Source: CAYLQD01 sp043819695 (GTDB lineage Bacteria > Planctomycetota > PUPC01). Taken from it: DNA of 9,299 nucleotides. Positions 7,030-9,299 of the stretch are shown here, in pieces. A program made the translations under genes and the position numbers. The DNA is taken from assembly GCA_043819695.1 (NCBI GenBank), contig JBDREM010000152.1:1-9299 (forward strand), written 5' to 3'. Within the stretch, counting starts at the first letter, position 1; every line of letters begins with the position of its first letter. Under the pieces are notes generated by a model. It was given only the letters and a program-made list of their open reading frames with translations, was not told the origin of the DNA and did no database searches.

Positions 7030-8037
7030 CTATCCCGGCTTCGGTAGCCGCAGCATCAGGTCGGCGAGGGTGACGAGGTCGAGCATGTTGTGCTTGAGGC
7101 ACTCGACCATGTCGCGGGCGTCGCCGGTGCGGACGTAGTCGTGATATGCCTGCGGGATCTGGTCGCCGGGGATGTCGCCCTCGCGCAAGCGGCCGCAGAT
7201 GATCCGCTCGAGCGTCTGCAGCTTGCAGTTCGGCAGGCGGCCGCTCCAGATGCGCCTCGAGACGTGCAGCAGGTCGAAGTGCGGCGGGTCGAAGTCGAAC
7301 GGAACGCCGGTCGCGGCCGACCGCACTCTCACGTAGGGCAGGTCGAACGTCTTGCCGTTGAACGAGACCAGCAGCTTCCTGTCCTCGAAGCTGCGGAGGA
7401 AGAGGGCGATGACGGCGCGCTCCTCGGCGTATGTCCGCGCGAAATACTGGCGGACGACGAGCCGGCCGGACTCGCAGTACATCGCTCCGATGAGGAATAG
7501 CGGGCCGGCGCCGAGGCCGGTCGTCTCGATGTCGAAGAACACGAGATCCTGCGGGCCGGCGTCGGGCGCCCCGCACTGCCCGGCGAGCCATAGCCGCGAG
7601 CTCGAGTCGGCCTGCGACAGCATCTGCTCGTAGGTCTTGCAGACTCGAGCCGCCTTCTTGTCGATCCTGCTCACGTCGGTCGAGATCACGAACGCCTTGC
7701 CGCCGATGGGCCCGTCGACCTCGGAGCCGGTGACCGCTTCGGCGAGCACGACAGGCGGCCCGGCCTGCGCCCGCTCATATTGCTTCGCGCTCGGCTGCGG
7801 CAAATCGCGGCGGTAGAGGATTGCGCCGGGCGGCTGAGCCGCCTGACTCGGCTGCGGCGGCTGGGCCTGCCGAGCTTGCTGCGCCTGCTGCTCGGCCTCG
7901 GCGCGGCCGGCCTTCTCGCGCTGCTTCCGCAGCTTGCGGCGCATCTCGGCGACCTCGGCATCCTCCTTCGGCCGGTCGGGCAACGGCTCACGGTTGAGCG
8001 CCGCCAATCGCTTTCGGAGGTCCTTCTCCGAGCTCAT
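7030..8037 (-). CDS. mrfB: MrfB/YprB-type DEDDh 3'-5' exonuclease
   Basis: This 335-residue protein has a ribonuclease H-like DnaQ fold with all DEDDh residues visible: D169 and E171 in FFDIETTG, D232 in SFNGKTFDLPY, and H316 and D320 in HNMLDLVTLAD. The segment LPNCKLQTLE through GDIPGDQIPQAYHDY (270-300) is typical of the YprB family. The N-terminus (1-45) is charged, followed by a Gln, Ala and Pro-rich linker (about 46-75). B. subtilis MrfB is a nuclease that works with the helicase MrfA in UvrABC-independent repair of mitomycin C damage. The protein ends about 15 residues after motif III, so no tetratricopeptide tail is present. The ATG at 8037 is preferred over an upstream TTG at 8109, because a promoter-like -35/-10 pair covers 8081-8109. 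The ribosome binding site is weak (GCGAG). It is the first gene of the leftward cluster. Confidence 0.9.
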   Translation of the reverse strand: MSSEKDLRKRLAALNREPLPDRPKEDAEVAEMRRKLRKQREKAGRAEAEQQAQQARQAQPPQPSQAAQPPGAILYRRDLPQPSAKQYERAQAGPPVVLAEAVTGSEVDGPIGGKAFVISTDVSRIDKKAARVCKTYEQMLSQADSSSRLWLAGQCGAPDAGPQDLVFFDIETTGLGAGPLFLIGAMYCESGRLVVRQYFARTYAEERAVIALFLRSFEDRKLLVSFNGKTFDLPYVRVRSAATGVPFDFDPPHFDLLHVSRRIWSGRLPNCKLQTLERIICGRLREGDIPGDQIPQAYHDYVRTGDARDMVECLKHNMLDLVTLADLMLRLPKPG

Positions 8038-8080
8038 TTCATCTCGCCGCAGGAGGCATGAAGTGCGCCGGGTAGTTTGC

Positions 8081-8109
8081 ATTCTACATCCCCGGCCGCC
8101 CCGCCACAA
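8081..8109 (-). promoter_or_regulatory. Candidate sigma70-type promoter for the mrfB cluster
   Basis: On the minus strand, TTGTGG (8109-8104) and TAGAAT (8086-8081) are separated by 17 bp. The -10 matches the consensus at five of six bases and the -35 at three of six. Transcription would begin near 8074, leaving a leader of about 37 bases before the ATG at 8037. No operator such as a LexA-type box was recognised around it. Confidence 0.5.
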
Positions 8110-8164
8110 TCCTTTTGCGCCCTGACTTGCCCCCAGTTTCCCAGCAGAACAGCAAGGGGATTTG

Positions 8165-8182
8165 AGGCCCGTTAACGGGCCT
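8165..8182 (+). terminator. Perfect palindrome with short T-run, terminator-like
   Basis: AGGCCCG (8165-8171) and CGGGCCT (8176-8182) form a perfect 7-bp stem with a TTAA loop, followed on the plus strand by three further Ts to 8185. The orientation fits a plus-strand transcript, yet no plus-strand gene lies just upstream. It may instead be a palindromic binding site or the remnant end of a lost gene. Confidence 0.4.
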
Positions 8183-8185
8183 TTT

Positions 8186-8355
8186 CGAGGAGCTTCAGCT
8201 CCGAGTGCAGGCCCCCGCTAAAAGCGCTCATCTTTGCCCACAAATACCGTGGGCGGCGAGGCGGGGGGATGGGTTTTCGAAAAGAGGGGGATGTTTTGCC
8301 GAACGCGGAAGTAAAACTCGGTTCTTGGTCGGGCCGGGTTCCCCGATGTGCGTTT
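8186..8355. other. Unrecognised intergenic sequence
   Basis: No gene could be supported between the palindrome and the transposase fragment. A 70-codon open frame on the minus strand (8384-8172) ends inside the palindrome, but it overlaps the transposase fragment antisense and has no recognisable domain. Together with 8038-8185 this makes the longest non-coding stretch before the insertion-sequence debris. Confidence 0.4.
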
Positions 8356-8937
8356 GCGACGACGGGGCTGGGGACGATGGACACGGAGCGGAAGGCAGCT
8401 CTGCTGATGCACTCGGCCTTTGCCGTACGGCCGGACGGTCACGTGTTGGGGCTGCCGCACAATGACGTGTGGGCGCGGCCGCAGGGGCAATTCAAGAAGT
8501 CGCGGAACCGGAGAACTCGGCCCATTGAAGAGTAAGGAGAGCTACAAGTGGATTCGCGGCATGAGGCAGGTCAGCAAACTCCGCGACGAGTTCAGTCGAG
8601 CGGCGAAGCTCGTGCACGTCTTCGACCGGGAGGGCGACGTCCACGAGATCCTCGACGAGATCATCCATCTTGGCGACGACGGCATCATTCGGTCCTCTTG
8701 CGACCGCAAGGTAAACAGCCCATACGGGTACATACGGCCCGCTCTGGCGGCCCAGCCGGTGCTGACCAGCTACAAGATCGATGTGCCCCGCAAGCAATGG
8801 CAGCGCAAACGACAGGCGATCATCGAGCTGCGGTCGGCGGAACTGACGCTCACTCCGCCTGCCACTTATCCCGGCCGAAAACCGCTGACCATAAAGGCGG
8901 TGTGGGCACACGAAGTCGACGCGCCCGAAGGCGCCGA
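8356..8937 (+). pseudogene. IS4/Tn5-type transposase fragment, frameshifted and truncated
   Basis: The plus strand encodes a recognisable middle part of an IS4-family (Tn5-like) transposase. The first part reads ATTGLGTM through HSAFAVRPDGHVLGL, VWARPQGQFKK and RRTRPIEE (8356-8532). The frame then breaks at TAA (8533-8535). Ignoring the T at 8533 restores KESYKWIRGM in the next frame, so a single-base insertion explains the break. The second part holds VFDREGDVHEIL, whose DREGD corresponds to the second catalytic aspartate (DREAD in Tn5), and runs to AVWAHEVDAPEGA near 8937. The N-terminal region with the first catalytic aspartate and the C-terminal YREK region with the catalytic glutamate are missing, so it cannot be active. 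No inverted repeat ends were identified. The outer edges are approximate. Confidence 0.85.
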
Positions 8938-9200
8938 CAGCGGCCGCCAAGGTTTTTCGGGCGTGCGGGATAGCCCTGCCCCGCTCGCTACGCCTGCCGT
9001 GACGGCAAGAGCGCAGCCGCCGGAGCCATTGAAAGTGTGGCACTACACCACTTCTCGATTCTATAACATCAACCGCAACCAGTACTTCTAAAAGTGCACT
9101 GTCGAAGATCGGTCAGGCGGAGCCGCCCGCGAAGTCCATTTCAGAAAAGTAACGTTTTCCCTCGTGTCCCGCAACTATCTCACCCAGAGGAGCTATATAA
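8938..9200. other. Intergenic sequence with no supported gene
   Basis: The transposase frame stays open to 9091, but its translation after about 8937 no longer resembles a transposase. The break suggests a deletion or rearrangement joint. A small palindrome TGCCGT-G-ACGGCA is present near 8995-9007 and a GGCGG/CCGCC stem near 9116-9128. No promoter could be assigned with confidence. Confidence 0.4.
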
Positions 9201-9299
9201 GTGCTTGACGTTGAATCGATTCCGTTGCTGGGGTCACATCGCCCCTGCAAAGAACGGCCGCCAAAGAGGCCAATCCGTCGTCAGAAATTGGGTTCATCG
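9201..9299 (+). CDS. Possible 5' end of an unidentified gene (partial)
   Basis: A GTG codon at 9201 is preceded by AGGAG at 9188-9192 with an 8-base spacing, and the frame stays open for all 33 codons to the window edge. The peptide begins VLDVESIPLLGSH and then becomes rich in Arg, Lys and Pro; no family is recognised. A strong Shine-Dalgarno at good spacing is the main support. Thirty-three open codons in GC-rich DNA can occur by chance, so this is tentative. Confidence 0.3.
   Translation, partial: MLDVESIPLLGSHRPCKERPPKRPIRRQKLGSS

Noticed and set aside
1122..8037. Helicase pair considered as a phage-defence system (DUF1998 helicases occur in DISARM and related systems)
   Set aside because: No methyltransferase, phospholipase D or other defence gene is present, and the neighbouring YprB-type exonuclease points to the MrfAB repair pathway.
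8038..8109. Longer N-terminus for the exonuclease, starting at TTG 8109
   Set aside because: The added 24 residues are not family-like, and the upstream start coincides with a candidate -35/-10 promoter, favouring the ATG at 8037.
8172..8384. 70-codon minus-strand frame ending in the palindrome
   Set aside because: No ribosome binding site or domain was recognised and part of it is antisense to the transposase fragment. It is not supported as a gene.
8492..9043. 183-codon minus-strand frame over the transposase fragment
   Set aside because: The plus strand gives clear IS4-family transposase sequence; the minus translation has no recognisable motif.

Overview
The window is GC-rich bacterial DNA dominated by a leftward (minus-strand) DNA-repair gene cluster. 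In transcription order it encodes a DEDDh exonuclease of the MrfB/YprB type (8037-7030), a 966-residue MrfA-type DEAD/DEAH helicase with a cysteine-cluster C-terminal domain (6902-4002), a small four-helix bundle protein of the 23S rRNA intervening-sequence type (3921-3529), and a second, 780-residue MrfA-type helicase (3464-1122). In Bacillus subtilis, mrfA (yprA) and mrfB (yprB) form a pair that repairs mitomycin C damage independently of UvrABC. This window therefore looks like an mrfAB locus with a duplicated helicase. The two helicases match almost residue for residue up to position 214.

To the left of the cluster, a CPBP-family (Abi/Rce1-like) membrane protease gene lies on the plus strand (213-1031), convergent with the second helicase. 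To the right of the cluster's promoter (8081-8109) lie a terminator-like palindrome, about 165 bp of unrecognised sequence, a degraded IS4/Tn5-type transposase fragment with a one-base frameshift (about 8356-8937), and a possible 5' end of another plus-strand gene (GTG at 9201) that runs off the window.

The most unusual content is the repeats. (1) A 120-bp element with imperfect terminal inverted repeats lies in frame inside the first helicase, between motifs II and III, adding 40 residues. This resembles the in-frame palindromic elements known from Rickettsia. (2) Tandem TTAGACN heptad arrays sit in three places: inverted on both sides of the four-helix bundle gene, and again downstream of the second helicase. 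At the two helicase 3' ends the array runs exactly into the stop codon, and 22 of 24 bases are identical. (3) A hairpin plus direct-repeat family lies at the left edge. (4) A long imperfect hairpin separates mrfB from the first helicase.

The organism cannot be named from this window. High GC, many dispersed palindromic repeats, a four-helix bundle gene and IS4 debris suit an environmental lineage such as Planctomycetota, Verrucomicrobiota, Acidobacteriota or Hydrogenedentota; this is inference only. The CPBP and four-helix bundle genes look less GC-rich than the helicases by eye, which fits a more recent arrival.
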